This document shows positions 7,968 through 17,177 of a DNA stretch of 64,000 bases, in pieces. Below the pieces are notes generated by a model. The model was not told the origin of the DNA. It searched no databases and saw only the letters and a list, made by a program, of their open reading frames with translations. Both the position numbers and the translations under genes were made by a program. The stretch comes from Terriglobia bacterium. Its GTDB lineage: Bacteria > Acidobacteriota > Terriglobia > JAIQFV01. The first letter of the stretch is position 1; the number at the start of each line of letters is the position of its first letter. Where the stretch lies: contig JAIQFY010000003.1 of NCBI GenBank assembly GCA_020072965.1, positions 1-64,000 on the forward strand. Direction: 5' to 3'.

Positions 7968-8050
7968 CCGTGGCGGGAATTCTCGCGCGGGCGCTTGGCC
8001 GGCGCCATGGACAAGAGCGCGCTGGGCGGGTAAGGCGCTGAGCGTTAGGC
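7963..8050 (+). repeat. Degenerate attC-like site 8
   Basis: A clear GTTAGGC right core at 8044-8050 with GCGCTTGGCCGGCGCC and a GCGCGCTGGGCGGG stretch upstream that resembles sites 1 and 2. The left core (around ACTGACC, 7964-7970, overlapping the stop codon) is poor. Confidence 0.45.
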
Positions 8051-8084
8051 CGCAAGTGAATCGTTTATTCAACAGGGAGACTCC

Positions 8085-8858
8085 ATGGAACCCCTCTCGA
8101 CTTCGGGGCGGACTGAATCAATCAACGATATAAAGATGTACTTCGAGATTCGCGGAGAAGGCGAGCCGCTGGTTCTTTTGCATGGCGGGGGTGGAATAGG
8201 CGCTAATTGGGATCTGATCTTCAAAGAGCCCCCGAAGGGCTACCGGCTGGTGATCCCGGACCTGCGAGGTCACGGAAGATCGACCAATCCGTCTCCGGAG
8301 TTTACCTTCCGTCAGGCGGCTAAGGATGTGCTCGGACTGCTGGACCGTCTCGGTATCGAACGATTCAAGGCGATTGGCCTGAGCCTTGGGGCCAAGACAC
8401 TCCTTCACATCGCCACTCAGCAACCGGATCGGGTTGAGGCCATGGTGCTGGTGAGCGCGACCCCCTACTTTCCTGAGCAGGCCCGCTCCATCATGCGCCA
8501 GTTGACGCCTGAAAATCGAAGCGAAGCGGAGTGGCAACAAATGCGGCAATGGCATAAACAGGGCGATGAGCAGATCCGGAAGCTGTGGAACCAGATGAAT
8601 GCGCTCAAGGACAGTTATGATGACATGAATTTCACGCCGCCTTACCTCCAAACGATTACGGCCCGCACCCTGATTGTCCATGGCGACCGGGATCCTTTGT
8701 ATCCCGTCAACCTGGCGATGGAAATGTATGCAGCGATCCCCCGCTCGTATCTATGGATTGTTCCGAACGGCGGGCATGGCCCCATCTTCGGCGAGATGAC
8801 CGGGCGTTTTGTCGAAACGGCGGTGACTTTCTTGCGCGGGGAATGGGCAGGACAGTAA
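8085..8858 (+). CDS. Alpha/beta hydrolase
   Basis: A 257-residue cytoplasmic alpha/beta hydrolase without a signal peptide. HGGGGIGANW forms the oxyanion region, GLSLGA carries nucleophile Ser100, HGDRDPLYP supplies the acid and NGGHGP the histidine. Overall closest to haloperoxidase/3-oxoadipate enol-lactonase-like hydrolases; substrate unknown. GGGAG precedes the ATG. Shares its cassette with the methyltransferase gene that follows 34 bases later. Confidence 0.85.
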   Translation: MEPLSTSGRTESINDIKMYFEIRGEGEPLVLLHGGGGIGANWDLIFKEPPKGYRLVIPDLRGHGRSTNPSPEFTFRQAAKDVLGLLDRLGIERFKAIGLSLGAKTLLHIATQQPDRVEAMVLVSATPYFPEQARSIMRQLTPENRSEAEWQQMRQWHKQGDEQIRKLWNQMNALKDSYDDMNFTPPYLQTITARTLIVHGDRDPLYPVNLAMEMYAAIPRSYLWIVPNGGHGPIFGEMTGRFVETAVTFLRGEWAGQ

Positions 8859-8892
8859 CATGGATGCGCCGCCTTAGGCCGCAAGGACTCAC

Positions 8893-9459
8893 ATGGGCAC
8901 CTTTCTGATTCCGCTGCTCCTCGGATTCACCTTTGACTCCGCCAGCGCCTTCACAGCGGCTTTTTCTCGTCGTTGGGGCGAAGAACGCGGCCAGTGGGCA
9001 ACCTTCGTCTTGCGCAATGTCCTGGGAGTTCCCCTGTGGGTAGTCGGCCTCGGTCTGGCCGTCCGCTCCCCCTCGCCCATGCTCTTCGTGCCCCCCGCGT
9101 TACTGGAGAAGGTTGGCTGGGTGCTTCTCGCCGCCGGGTGTGGCATCCAGTTGCTGGCTCTCACGTCCTTACGTGGGCGAGCCGCCAAACCCTCGATGGC
9201 GGATGTCCTGGTCGAACATGGTGTATACGGTCACATCCGCCATCCGATTTACGCCGCGCTCCTCCTCGAGTTTGTGGCTCTGGTCCTCGTGAAGCCACGC
9301 CGCACGGTGGCCCTGGCCTGCGCCCTCGGTATACTGTGGGCCCTCGTCCAGGCGCGGCTGGAAGAAGTGGACTTGCTTCAGCGAATGCCTGCGTATCGCG
9401 AGTACCTGGCGCGGGTACCCAGGTTCATGCCGCGCTTTCGCACTCAGAGGAGCAAGTGA
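8893..9459 (+). CDS. Second ICMT-like membrane methyltransferase
   Basis: A 188-residue protein with about five hydrophobic segments. HGVYGHIRHPIYAALLLE and the C-terminal EEVDLLQRMPAYREYLARVPRF are the SAM-binding signatures of the ICMT/PEMT superfamily. It is only distantly similar to the copy at 7470, so a recent duplication is unlikely. AAGGA precedes the ATG. Followed by attC-like site 9. Confidence 0.82.
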   Translation: MGTFLIPLLLGFTFDSASAFTAAFSRRWGEERGQWATFVLRNVLGVPLWVVGLGLAVRSPSPMLFVPPALLEKVGWVLLAAGCGIQLLALTSLRGRAAKPSMADVLVEHGVYGHIRHPIYAALLLEFVALVLVKPRRTVALACALGILWALVQARLEEVDLLQRMPAYREYLARVPRFMPRFRTQRSK

Positions 9460-9484
9460 GACCGACCCGACATCCTTTGCAGCT

Positions 9485-9582
9485 GCTTAACAAGGGCATG
9501 CAACTGACATGCTCACCGGGCCCTCCTTGTCGTCCGCTGACACCCAGCCAGCGGCGCGGCCGGCTCGTACGCCGCTTAAGCG
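9485..9582 (+). repeat. Degenerate attC-like site 9
   Basis: GCTTAACAAGGGCATGCAACTGAC shares its first half with site 3 (CTAACAAGGGCATGCA). The right end is CCGCTTAAGC instead of a GTTRRRY core. The self-complementary stem is only partial. Confidence 0.45.
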
Positions 9583-9610
9583 ATGTCCATCATACTGACG
9601 GGCAACTCCA

Positions 9611-10312
9611 TTGACAGATCACAGCACTGTTCAGGACGAAGTTCCCAATCGCCGCCGAGCGGCGATCGATCTCATCGTTGTCATCGCCTTCTTTCTTGTC
9701 TGTTCGGCCGCCCTGCCCGGGTTGGATCCACTGTTGCGGCAGGGCCGGGGTCTCGCCGGGGTCTTTGCCCTCGCGGGATACCAGTTTGTGTGTGAGGGCT
9801 TGGCCCTGCTCTTCATCATGATCGTTCGGCACGAGCGACTTGCTAGGTACGGATTCACCCGGCGCAACGCCGGCAAGTCGGTCGCCCTGGGACTGGCACT
9901 GGCTGCAATCTTGGATCTGGCGATGTCGTGGCAGGCCGGGGCGCTCCTGTGGATTCCCCTGCGCCGGCACTCGGCGACGCGCATGTCCTTGTCCGCCGGC
10001 CTGCCAGCGAGTGTCGTGGGACTTGCCATCACGGTGGCCGTGTGGGGCTTCGTGGAGAGTTTCTTCGGAGTCTTCTTTTCCAGGAAGCTCAATGAAGCCC
10101 TTGGCCGCAGCGGCCGCGGGTGGCTTTCCGCAGGAGCTCTCGGGTTCGCATTCTTCAACGGCTTGATTCACTTCGCGATTGGCCAGGGATTTCGGGGCTT
10201 CATCACGAGTTTTGCATCCGGATATGCCATTGCGGTGATCCCCGCAGTAACGGAGAATGCCTGGGGGAGCGCAGTTGTTCAGATCCTGACGAACGCTGTG
10301 GGGAGGCTGTGA
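9611..10312 (+). CDS. CPBP-like integral membrane protein, probably without protease activity
   Basis: A 233-residue protein with about six hydrophobic helices. The segment AVWGFVESFFGVFFSRKLNE and the later FFNGLIHFAIG resemble the two core motifs of CPBP/Abi intramembrane proteases, but the EExxxR motif is changed (VE, and no arginine at the expected place), so catalysis is doubtful. Start is a TTG at 9611 with only a weak ribosome-binding site; the true start is uncertain. Last membrane-protein cassette before a gap in recognisable attC sites. Confidence 0.5.
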   Translation: MTDHSTVQDEVPNRRRAAIDLIVVIAFFLVCSAALPGLDPLLRQGRGLAGVFALAGYQFVCEGLALLFIMIVRHERLARYGFTRRNAGKSVALGLALAAILDLAMSWQAGALLWIPLRRHSATRMSLSAGLPASVVGLAITVAVWGFVESFFGVFFSRKLNEALGRSGRGWLSAGALGFAFFNGLIHFAIGQGFRGFITSFASGYAIAVIPAVTENAWGSAVVQILTNAVGRL

Positions 10313-10356
10313 ATGCGCAGGCTGGTGGGCACTCCGGTTTTTAGGAAGGGAATCAT

Positions 10357-11472
10357 ATGAGGACGAGCTTGGAGATTGTGGCATCAGCATTGCTTCTCTT
10401 TGGTTCGATGATTGAAGGAGCTGGCGCGCAAGTGCCTTCGCCCGAGAAATCCTTGCAACCGCTTTGGGAACTGAACCTGGGGAAGCCAATTTATGGAATT
10501 GCGTTGTCCTCACGAGGATCGTGCATCGCCATGGCGACTGACGATGAGGTTGATGTCCGGGACCGGACGGGTCACCCAGTTTGGGAATGGAATTTCAGAA
10601 GTATGAATCGTTACATTGTCGCCGGCAGGATGGCCGTTTCGCCGTCTTGCGATATGGTTGCTCTGAATGGAGACCCGGGGTACCGGTATACCTGGATTGC
10701 TCACCGTGATGGACGCAGGATGTCCATCCGAAGCAAGTCAACCCCACTGGGACTCGCGATCAGCCACCACGACAACCTGGTTGCCATCGGGACAGGCGGA
10801 GGGAGCCTCTCGCTTTATGCCGCGGATGGCAAGTTGCGTTGGAGGCGAGTACTCATGGATGGGGCCCCTATCGGTGCAGACCTTTCATTCTCTGAGGACG
10901 ATAAAGCCATCCTGGTACATAGCATAAGTGCTCTTCTGTCGATCAATGGGGATATCAAATGGGTTAATTGGTCAAGCAATATGCGCGCTGCCAGGGATCT
11001 CAAGACATTTATCGCCTCCAGGGAGCCACCGCATGGCCCCGGTCTCGGCCTCATCATAGCTCTCGATCAGAATGGAAAGGAACTCTGGATGAAGGTTTCG
11101 TCTTTACCGGAGGCTGCGATCTCCCTCTCCGGCGATAAAATTGCTTCCTGGGTCAATGACAATCAAGATCCCACTGAGGAAGATGGCTATCACCCCGATG
11201 ATCAGGAGGGAGAGTTTCAGATCCTCTCACGGCGGGGTGACGTCCTCAAGACCTTGCCAATTGAAGGACGACCGATCGCTTTCTCCTCCGATGGACACCA
11301 TCTGCTGATCATGAAACCCCCTGACCTGAGCCTCTTCGATCTTGAAGGGAACCCGCTCTGGCGCATCCCCGTGTCAGACCGGTCAGGGGTGATTACGACT
11401 GGGAATTTGAAGGTTATCCTCGTGTATGACAGGGGCGGACAAGGGCTTTCCTGGTTCGAACCGAATAATTAG
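10357..11472 (+). CDS. Secreted beta-propeller (PQQ/WD-like) protein
   Basis: A 371-residue exported protein with a signal peptide (residues 1-24, cleavage near AGAQ). The rest consists of repeating four-strand blades with motifs such as LYAADGKLRWRRV, ALDQNGKELWMKV and LFDLEGNPLWRI, each with the G-x-x-x-W pattern of PQQ-like or WD propellers; about seven blades fit the length. No catalytic motif is visible. AGGAAGGG precedes the ATG. Function unknown. Confidence 0.7.
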   Translation: MRTSLEIVASALLLFGSMIEGAGAQVPSPEKSLQPLWELNLGKPIYGIALSSRGSCIAMATDDEVDVRDRTGHPVWEWNFRSMNRYIVAGRMAVSPSCDMVALNGDPGYRYTWIAHRDGRRMSIRSKSTPLGLAISHHDNLVAIGTGGGSLSLYAADGKLRWRRVLMDGAPIGADLSFSEDDKAILVHSISALLSINGDIKWVNWSSNMRAARDLKTFIASREPPHGPGLGLIIALDQNGKELWMKVSSLPEAAISLSGDKIASWVNDNQDPTEEDGYHPDDQEGEFQILSRRGDVLKTLPIEGRPIAFSSDGHHLLIMKPPDLSLFDLEGNPLWRIPVSDRSGVITTGNLKVILVYDRGGQGLSWFEPNN

Positions 11473-11578
11473 GTCGCATTCGGAGGTCATGCATTGAGCA
11501 CTTGTAAGAGGCAGATATCATTACAGAAGATTTTACAATAGAGTGACAACTGTTGCTGGATGAAAATTGACCCGTTCA

Positions 11579-11681
11579 AGCTTTGGTAGCCGCCCCGATC
11601 CATCGGGGCGGGCTTTTCCCTGCCGGTCGCAAGAGCCCGTGATCTCCGCCACGGCGGAAGCGGATCACGGCTACCAAAGCT
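11579..11681. repeat. Palindromic element with TGGTAGCCG ends, copy 1
   Basis: Fourteen-base inverted ends (AGCTTTGGTAGCCG at 11579-11592 and its complement at 11668-11681) enclose two further hairpins: CCCCGAT/ATCGGGG at 11593-11608 and CCGTGATC/GATCACGG at 11637-11670, the latter with a nested TCCGCC/GGCGGA. It shares the core TGGTAGCCG...CGGCTACCA with the element at 27143-27252. Confidence 0.7.
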
Positions 11682-11691
11682 AGAGACATCC

Positions 11692-12219
11692 ATGAATCTT
11701 TTATTCGCATTAGTTATTGCGCTTGTGATCCAGGCCCCCAACAGCGGCCAAAACTCCGCCTCCCCCATAAAGAATAATCCCACTCCGAATCCTGTCATCC
11801 TTAGCATTGGAGCGGCCGAGGGAGATGTTCCCCCACTGAGTGGCGGCATAGTTGGCCAGCGGACGGTTCGCTTTACAGTTACATTTGAAAACACAAGCAA
11901 GAAATCGATCTGGATCGATGCCTACACTCCTGACAAGCCCACTTATCATATTGAAACTCGCGGTAACGCCGCCGAAGAATGGAAACCCTATTTTCTGGGC
12001 TGGTGTGGAGTCGGGCTCAAGAAGTTTGAGATCCACCCTAAAACATCTCATCATTTCACAGTCCTGATTGATGAGAAGTACCTGCGCAACGAACTTCGCG
12101 TCCATGTGTACTACTACGCCAATCTCGCAGGCGCGATTGTCAAGCGGGCCGTCTCTCGCCCCTGGGTGATACCGGATCTCAAAACGCAGTCCAGCTTGCG
12201 GGTCAATTCGCCCGCCTGA
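11692..12219 (+). CDS. Secreted protein of unknown function
   Basis: A 175-residue protein with a short hydrophobic N-terminus (residues 2-15) that looks like a signal peptide. The body is beta-rich (TVRFTVTFENTSKKSIWIDAY, HHFTVLIDEKYLRNELRVHVYYYA), suggesting an immunoglobulin-like sandwich. No family recognised. No clear ribosome-binding site; the repeat just upstream ends 11 bases before the ATG. Confidence 0.6.
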   Translation: MNLLFALVIALVIQAPNSGQNSASPIKNNPTPNPVILSIGAAEGDVPPLSGGIVGQRTVRFTVTFENTSKKSIWIDAYTPDKPTYHIETRGNAAEEWKPYFLGWCGVGLKKFEIHPKTSHHFTVLIDEKYLRNELRVHVYYYANLAGAIVKRAVSRPWVIPDLKTQSSLRVNSPA

Positions 12220-12273
12220 AGGGATGGCGAGGAGGGTGCCCATGGCTAGGCGGACTTTGGGTAAGGAGAGCTT

Positions 12274-12591
12274 ATGGGAAACAGGTTCGGTTCAGATATA
12301 CTGATTCAAGCAGAGGATCCGAGGAAAGCGGCTGCATTTTACGTTGAGGAGCTCGGGTTCGAGATCACTGACGAGACTCCCAACATGATCAGCTTGCATG
12401 GCCGGGATATTAATTTATTCATCGAGCGCGGCCCGGCGCTTGGCCCGGTGCTGGAAGTGACGGTGGAAAATGTCGAAGAGGCCAAAGCCCGGCTGCTGAT
12501 GAAAGGCTGCAAGATAATCAAGGACGAGCCGGATTTTCCTAGATGCTATGTCAAAGATCCGTTCGGCCTGGTTTATAATCTGACCAGTTAA
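12274..12591 (+). CDS. VOC-superfamily (glyoxalase/bleomycin-resistance-like) protein
   Basis: A 105-residue single VOC domain: first beta-alpha-beta-beta-beta unit through FYVEELGFEIT, second ending in RCYVKDPFGLVYNLTS. Such proteins are lyases, dioxygenases or drug-binding proteins; the substrate cannot be read from sequence. The expected C-terminal metal glutamate is replaced (VYNLT), which may mean binding without metal. AAGGAGA precedes the ATG. Confidence 0.8.
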   Translation: MGNRFGSDILIQAEDPRKAAAFYVEELGFEITDETPNMISLHGRDINLFIERGPALGPVLEVTVENVEEAKARLLMKGCKIIKDEPDFPRCYVKDPFGLVYNLTS

Positions 12592-12653
12592 ATCAAGACG
12601 CGCCTGATAGACTCCTGTCGGTATTCCAACATCATTCGCACTGGTCCAAGGCC

Positions 12654-12720
12654 GGCTAACCACCGCCTGCACCTGGCTGATGCGGGAAGCAAGAGCGCGC
12701 CAAGAGGGTGCCGCACCAGA
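12654..12720 (+). repeat. Degenerate attC-like site 10
   Basis: GGCTAAC at 12654-12660 preceded by GGCC as in site 3, followed by AAGCAAGAGCGCGCC as in site 1. The right core is not recognisable. Confidence 0.4.
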
Positions 12721-12734
12721 CACGGGAGGAGGAA

Positions 12735-13226
12735 ATGCCAGAGGATCAATATATCTCCGGTATCGGAGGCTGGCTTTTGTTCTTAATCATCATTCTTATG
12801 CTTCTCGCTCCCGCTACGGGGTTGGGGAAACTAACGAATGAATTTCAAGATGCTGAAAAGAAGTTTCCTCTTTTGGCTGTCAATAGCCAATGGATACATT
12901 ACAAGCAGGTTTCCTGGTTGATCTTTGCTGTTACGGCGGCCGTTGGTTTTTCGGCGGGATATCGGCTATGGAAAATCCATGCCGCCGAATCCGTACGTTT
13001 CGCTATTTTGGCTCTTTGGATTTCTGGGCCTCTTGGAAACTTTCTTTACCTGGTGGCGACCCTGGTGATCTTTGGCCCGCGAGCGAGTGCGAGCGCCGTA
13101 CCCAAGATGCTCGGCGCAACTATGACGTCGTGTATTGCCGCGGGCTTATGGACGGCATATTTAACGAGGTCTTTTCGAGTGAGAAACACTTACAAAACGA
13201 GTTTCAGCACTGGTGTAATCAAATAG
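12735..13226 (+). CDS. DUF2569-like membrane protein
   Basis: A 163-residue membrane protein with four predicted helices (near 12-27, 54-71, 82-107, 120-136). The opening ISGIGGWLLFLIIILMLLAP is the signature of the DUF2569 family. ATG 12735 follows a strong GGAGGA; the ATG at 12708 lacks one. No biochemical function is known for the family. Confidence 0.7.
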   Translation: MPEDQYISGIGGWLLFLIIILMLLAPATGLGKLTNEFQDAEKKFPLLAVNSQWIHYKQVSWLIFAVTAAVGFSAGYRLWKIHAAESVRFAILALWISGPLGNFLYLVATLVIFGPRASASAVPKMLGATMTSCIAAGLWTAYLTRSFRVRNTYKTSFSTGVIK

Positions 13227-13534
13227 CATCTGAGGAATGGGTGGGGCGGAGCTGGTGTGATGAATGAGTGTTTCCTGTTCTTTCAGCGGATACGCCACAC
13301 ACGGGCGGATAAGGCCGGTCGCTTATGGCCTTGCTTCCTCATATGTAATCGCTGACTATTAAGTGGGTGCAGGTCAATTCCCTATTCTCAGAGCCTGGGG
13401 CTCGGGGGCAAAATAGTGCCGGTTCGTCCAAGGAACGGCTCTAGCGCGTCCGTCCTGCCGGTTCATATGGCTAAGGTGTATCGCACGTTAGGCACTCCTA
13501 CTCTGTTCTAAGATTCTCGCACAAGGAGAATTCC
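13227..13534. other. Intergenic stretch with one attC-like right core
   Basis: No gene is visible. CGTTAGGCAC at 13486-13495 is the last attC-like right core in the window; no left core or hairpin partner was found. It marks the probable end of the cassette region. Confidence 0.35.
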
Positions 13535-14947
13535 ATGCACCGATCAACTCTGTTGCTGCGTCTTCTTGCACTCGTCGCTCTACTCGGTTTCGCTGCCTTT
13601 TCCTCCACCGCACAACCTCAGATTTCAACTGATCTGCGGGAAAAGATAGATAAGCTTGCTGCAGAGACTCTGGCCAAGACCGGCGTCCCGAGCGCCTCGG
13701 TGGCGGTGGTGAAAAATGGCCAGATGATCTACGTCAATGCATACGGTGACGCGCGGATCGAGCCCCGAACTGCAGCCACGCCGGAGATGCGGTACAGCAT
13801 CGGGTCCATCAGCAAGCAGTTCACGGCCACCGCAATCCTCCTGCTGCAGGAACAAGGCAAGCTCTCGCTCGACGACCCTGTGGCCAGATTTGTCCCCGAT
13901 CTCACTCGGGCTGACGAAGTCACGATTCGCGAACTGCTTTCTCACACTTCGGGATATCAGGACTATTGGCCTCAGGACTATGTGATGCCCATGATGCTGC
14001 AGCCTGTCACACCGCAGAAAATCCTGAATGGGTGGGCGCGTAAGGCGCTGGATTTCGATCCCGGGACAAAATGGGAATACAGCAATACCAATTACGTGAT
14101 CGCGGGGCTGATCGTGGAGAAGGTGAGTGGAATGCCATTGCTGCAGTTTCTTCGCGAGAAGGTTTTCACGCCCCTTGGAATGAAAAGCGTCGCCACCATT
14201 GATGGGGAAAAGCTCGGGGAGACCGACCCGGTTGGCTACTTGCGATATGCCCTGGGCCCACCCCATCCTGCACCGAAGGAGGGCAAAGGGTGGCTTTTTG
14301 CCGCGGGAGAACTCGCCATGACGGCGCAGGACCTCGCCCAATGGGACATATCCCTTATCGATCAGAAGCTGATGAAGCCGTCTTCTTACCATGAGTTGGA
14401 GACTGAAGTTCTGCTTAGAAACGGATTGGGCACACAATACGGTCTTGGCGTCTCTGTCAACCTCCAGGCGGGACATCGTGCTTTGTCTCATGGAGGTGGT
14501 GTGTCCGGCTTTAACGCCGAGAATATCGTCTTCCCCGATGAACACGCGGCCGTTGCCGTCCTCACCAACCAGGACGCCGCCCGGGCCGCCAGCCAAATTG
14601 CACGGGGCATCGCTCCTCTCTTGCTCGCGACCGAAGATCCTGCTGCAGCACAGAAGCTCGGGCAAGTCCGTAAGATCTTCGAGGGACTTCAAAATGGAAA
14701 GATTGATCGCTCGCTCTTCACGGATAATGCAAACAGCTACTTCAGCGAACAGGCGCTGAAAGACTTTGCCGGCAGCCTGGCTCCTTTGGGAAAGCCGCAG
14801 GAATTCAACCAGGTTAATAAGACCCTCCGCGGAGGCATGACACTTCGCGTGTATCGGGCAAAATTCGCTCAAAAGAACCTGCTTGTTTGGACCTTCGAAA
14901 TGCCCAACGGCAAGCTGGAGCAGTTTCAGGTGGCGGCACAAGAGTGA
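13535..14947 (+). CDS. Secreted serine hydrolase of the beta-lactamase class C/esterase type
   Basis: A 470-residue exported hydrolase with signal peptide (residues 1-27, ending STAQ). Active-site motifs of the class C beta-lactamase/DD-peptidase fold are present: SISK (Ser91, Lys94), YSN (182-184) and HGG in LSHGGGVSGF. A C-terminal domain of about 110 residues (after LLATEDP) is common in acidobacterial members. These are usually esterases or peptidases, not antibiotic-inactivating enzymes. GGAG precedes the ATG. Confidence 0.88.
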   Translation: MHRSTLLLRLLALVALLGFAAFSSTAQPQISTDLREKIDKLAAETLAKTGVPSASVAVVKNGQMIYVNAYGDARIEPRTAATPEMRYSIGSISKQFTATAILLLQEQGKLSLDDPVARFVPDLTRADEVTIRELLSHTSGYQDYWPQDYVMPMMLQPVTPQKILNGWARKALDFDPGTKWEYSNTNYVIAGLIVEKVSGMPLLQFLREKVFTPLGMKSVATIDGEKLGETDPVGYLRYALGPPHPAPKEGKGWLFAAGELAMTAQDLAQWDISLIDQKLMKPSSYHELETEVLLRNGLGTQYGLGVSVNLQAGHRALSHGGGVSGFNAENIVFPDEHAAVAVLTNQDAARAASQIARGIAPLLLATEDPAAAQKLGQVRKIFEGLQNGKIDRSLFTDNANSYFSEQALKDFAGSLAPLGKPQEFNQVNKTLRGGMTLRVYRAKFAQKNLLVWTFEMPNGKLEQFQVAAQE

Positions 14948-15352
14948 GGTACCTTGTCGACGACTGCGGCCCCTCCTCGATCCGTCAAGGCTTGCGATTG
15001 ATACTTTGGGCCAAGGATGAGCACCTCGTGAGACAATACCGATCAGGATCTAACAATCAGGGGTATCGAATTCGGGGGGTGGGAGGCTTACCGGCAGGCG
15101 CAATAAAAAGAAACGTCCCGAGCAGGGTACTCACCGGGCGCTAAGTCGCACTCGGGGCACTCAAACTTGCTTATCGCTCGCAACTCCACAATGAGCCTTT
15201 CATGATGAACCGGGCAAGTGGCCCATTTGAAAAAAAATTAGTCCCTCAGGCACAAGACGACGCAGCCGGTGGACCGCTCGAGGAAGACGCGTGCAATGTG
15301 AATGAGTTTCAACGACCCCCAATCAACAAGTTTCCAGCGAGGGAGCCCCTTT
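14948..15352. other. Intergenic stretch without recognisable content
   Basis: About 400 bases with only short, unconvincing frames and no attC site, strong hairpin or RNA gene that I can see. Confidence 0.5.
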
Positions 15353-15544
15353 ATGCCTGAAACAAGTGACAAAGCAAAAGCAATTGGAGGAATAGCCGTC
15401 ATTTTGGGGATGGTTACTGGGATTGCCAGCTTGATCTCCGCATACCTTGCGTTTTTCAGCGGTAACTGGGTGGGTACAGGGGCCTGTCTTGGCGCAGCGG
15501 GGCTGGCGTTTGGACTGATCGCCAATGCATTGTGGCGAGATTAG
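15353..15544 (+). CDS. Small two-helix membrane protein
   Basis: A 63-residue protein with two hydrophobic segments (IGGIAVILGMVTGIASLISAY and TGACLGAAGLAFGLIANAL) separated by a Gly/Asn turn. Start chosen at ATG 15353 behind GCGAGGGAG; the frame extends upstream without a better start. No family recognised. Confidence 0.55.
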   Translation: MPETSDKAKAIGGIAVILGMVTGIASLISAYLAFFSGNWVGTGACLGAAGLAFGLIANALWRD

Positions 15545-15591
15545 CATTGACTGACAAATCGTGAACCGGGCTGCTCAAGGAGGAAGTTAAA

Positions 15592-16302
15592 ATGAAAACT
15601 AAACCTTGGATGAGGATAGGCTCAATCGCGATATTGTTGTTTTCCAGCTTTGCTGCCCAGGCGCAATCTTCCAAACGCCCGGAGATTCTGAAACAGATCG
15701 AAACTCTTCGCAGTCAATTGAAGGTGCTTGAGGATTCTTACCTTTCTCCCTCTGAACAAGAGCTTGCTGCCTATGCGAGCCTTCTGCGTCAGCCGGACAC
15801 AGGTTTGATCCGTTTACTGCCTCGAGAGAAGTATGACAATCCGGACAAATTAACCATCCGCGGCGGAGGGGCCTATTATTCCTTCAGTCATCTCACTCAC
15901 GAATACGGGTATGGAAGTGACATTGAATTGCAAGGAAACCAATTATCGGTCGGATTCGCCGGGGCCGATTTTGGAATGATCGCCAGAATCGAATCGACAT
16001 CGCTAGAGAAGTTAACTCTTGGGAGCTCCGGGGTTGCGTTCCTCTCCGGATATGTACCGCCCAATGAGATCCAAAAAGCCCGGTCTGAATTCAGGCGATT
16101 TAGTGAAGGCGTGAGAGATGCAGGTACGGTATACAGAAGTCGTGTCCCTCTGGCTGTCGGTGCAACCTATGTTCTTCGGTCGATCAACTACCACAGTTCG
16201 GACGTCCTTGTAGGGCTCCATGTGGTGAGCACGGATGACGACGGGAGCGCAGTCATTGCCTGGAAAATGTTGAAGAAATATCCGGTGCCCAGCTTAGATT
16301 GA
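15592..16302 (+). CDS. Secreted protein of unknown function
   Basis: A 236-residue exported protein with signal peptide (residues 1-25, ending AAQAQ), then a short coiled-coil-prone helix ([19 protein letters not shown]) and a mixed alpha/beta body with [16 protein letters not shown] and [14 protein letters not shown]. No enzyme motif visible. AAGGAGG lies at ideal spacing before the ATG. Confidence 0.7.
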   Translation: MKTKPWMRIGSIAILLFSSFAAQAQSSKRPEILKQIETLRSQLKVLEDSYLSPSEQELAAYASLLRQPDTGLIRLLPREKYDNPDKLTIRGGGAYYSFSHLTHEYGYGSDIELQGNQLSVGFAGADFGMIARIESTSLEKLTLGSSGVAFLSGYVPPNEIQKARSEFRRFSEGVRDAGTVYRSRVPLAVGATYVLRSINYHSSDVLVGLHVVSTDDDGSAVIAWKMLKKYPVPSLD

Positions 16303-16429
16303 ACGAGGTGAGGATCGTGGTAAAGCGAGGCGGCAAGGTACTGCATTGCACCCGTGGGGGGAGAGGGTTTGTGCGACTGTCCCCATGGGGTCTGTGGTCG
16401 CGTTTGATGTTGAATCCAAGGAGGAATTC

Positions 16430-16990
16430 ATGGTCGAACTGATCTCACTCTGGATGCCGATTGTCCTGTCCGCGGTGATTGTGTTTGTGGCGAGTTCCAT
16501 CATCCATATGGTGCTGCCTTTTCACCGCGGCGATCTTCGCAGTGTTCCCAAGGAAGACGAAGTCATGGAGGCGCTTCGCCGGTTCAATATCCAGCCGGGT
16601 GACTACGCCGTTCCGTGCGCCGGGTCGATGGAAGGCATGAAGAAGCCGGAGTTCATCGAGAAAATGAAGGCGGGCCCGGTACTCTTCATGACCGTCGTGC
16701 CGAGCGGTCCACCCTCGATAGGCGCAAGTCTTGTCCTGTGGTTTCTATATTCGATTGTCGTCAGTGTGTTTGCCGGATACATCTCAGGCCGCGCGCTGCC
16801 CGTTGGAGCAAATTACCTGGCGGTCTTCCGGTTTGCAGGGTGCACGGCATTCATCGGCTATTCGCTCGCCCTGCTTCAAAATCCCATCTGGTACAAGCGC
16901 AACTGGGGGACCACGGCGAAGTCGATGATTGATGGTCTCGTGTACGGTCTCCTGACGGCCGGGACGTTTGGTTGGTTGTGGCCGCGGTAA
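16430..16990 (+). CDS. Conserved integral membrane protein
   Basis: A 186-residue protein with an N-terminal helix ([21 protein letters not shown]), a soluble segment of about 75 residues ([20 protein letters not shown]) and three C-terminal helices. The same layout occurs in conserved bacterial membrane proteins of unknown function. ATG 16430 follows AAGGAGG; the longer frame from 16346 has no ribosome-binding site. Confidence 0.7.
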   Translation: MVELISLWMPIVLSAVIVFVASSIIHMVLPFHRGDLRSVPKEDEVMEALRRFNIQPGDYAVPCAGSMEGMKKPEFIEKMKAGPVLFMTVVPSGPPSIGASLVLWFLYSIVVSVFAGYISGRALPVGANYLAVFRFAGCTAFIGYSLALLQNPIWYKRNWGTTAKSMIDGLVYGLLTAGTFGWLWPR

Positions 16991-17177
16991 TGATACCTGA
17001 TTGACCGAATCAGAGGCAGGAAAAAATTTCCAATGCTGAACGGGTTTGAGCGCAATTGGCGAAGCCCGAACGGGATGTGCACCCGATAACCCGGTGTTGC
17101 CACTGGGGATGACTTCGTTTATTGAGGGGCCCCACTACTTGATGCCACGACCGCAAGCCGACTGCGGTGGAGGACTG

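Noticed and set aside
13625-14941. 438-codon open frame antisense to the beta-lactamase-like gene
   Set aside because: Exact shadow of a well-supported gene with signal peptide and active-site motifs; the antisense protein is His/Arg-rich without any domain.
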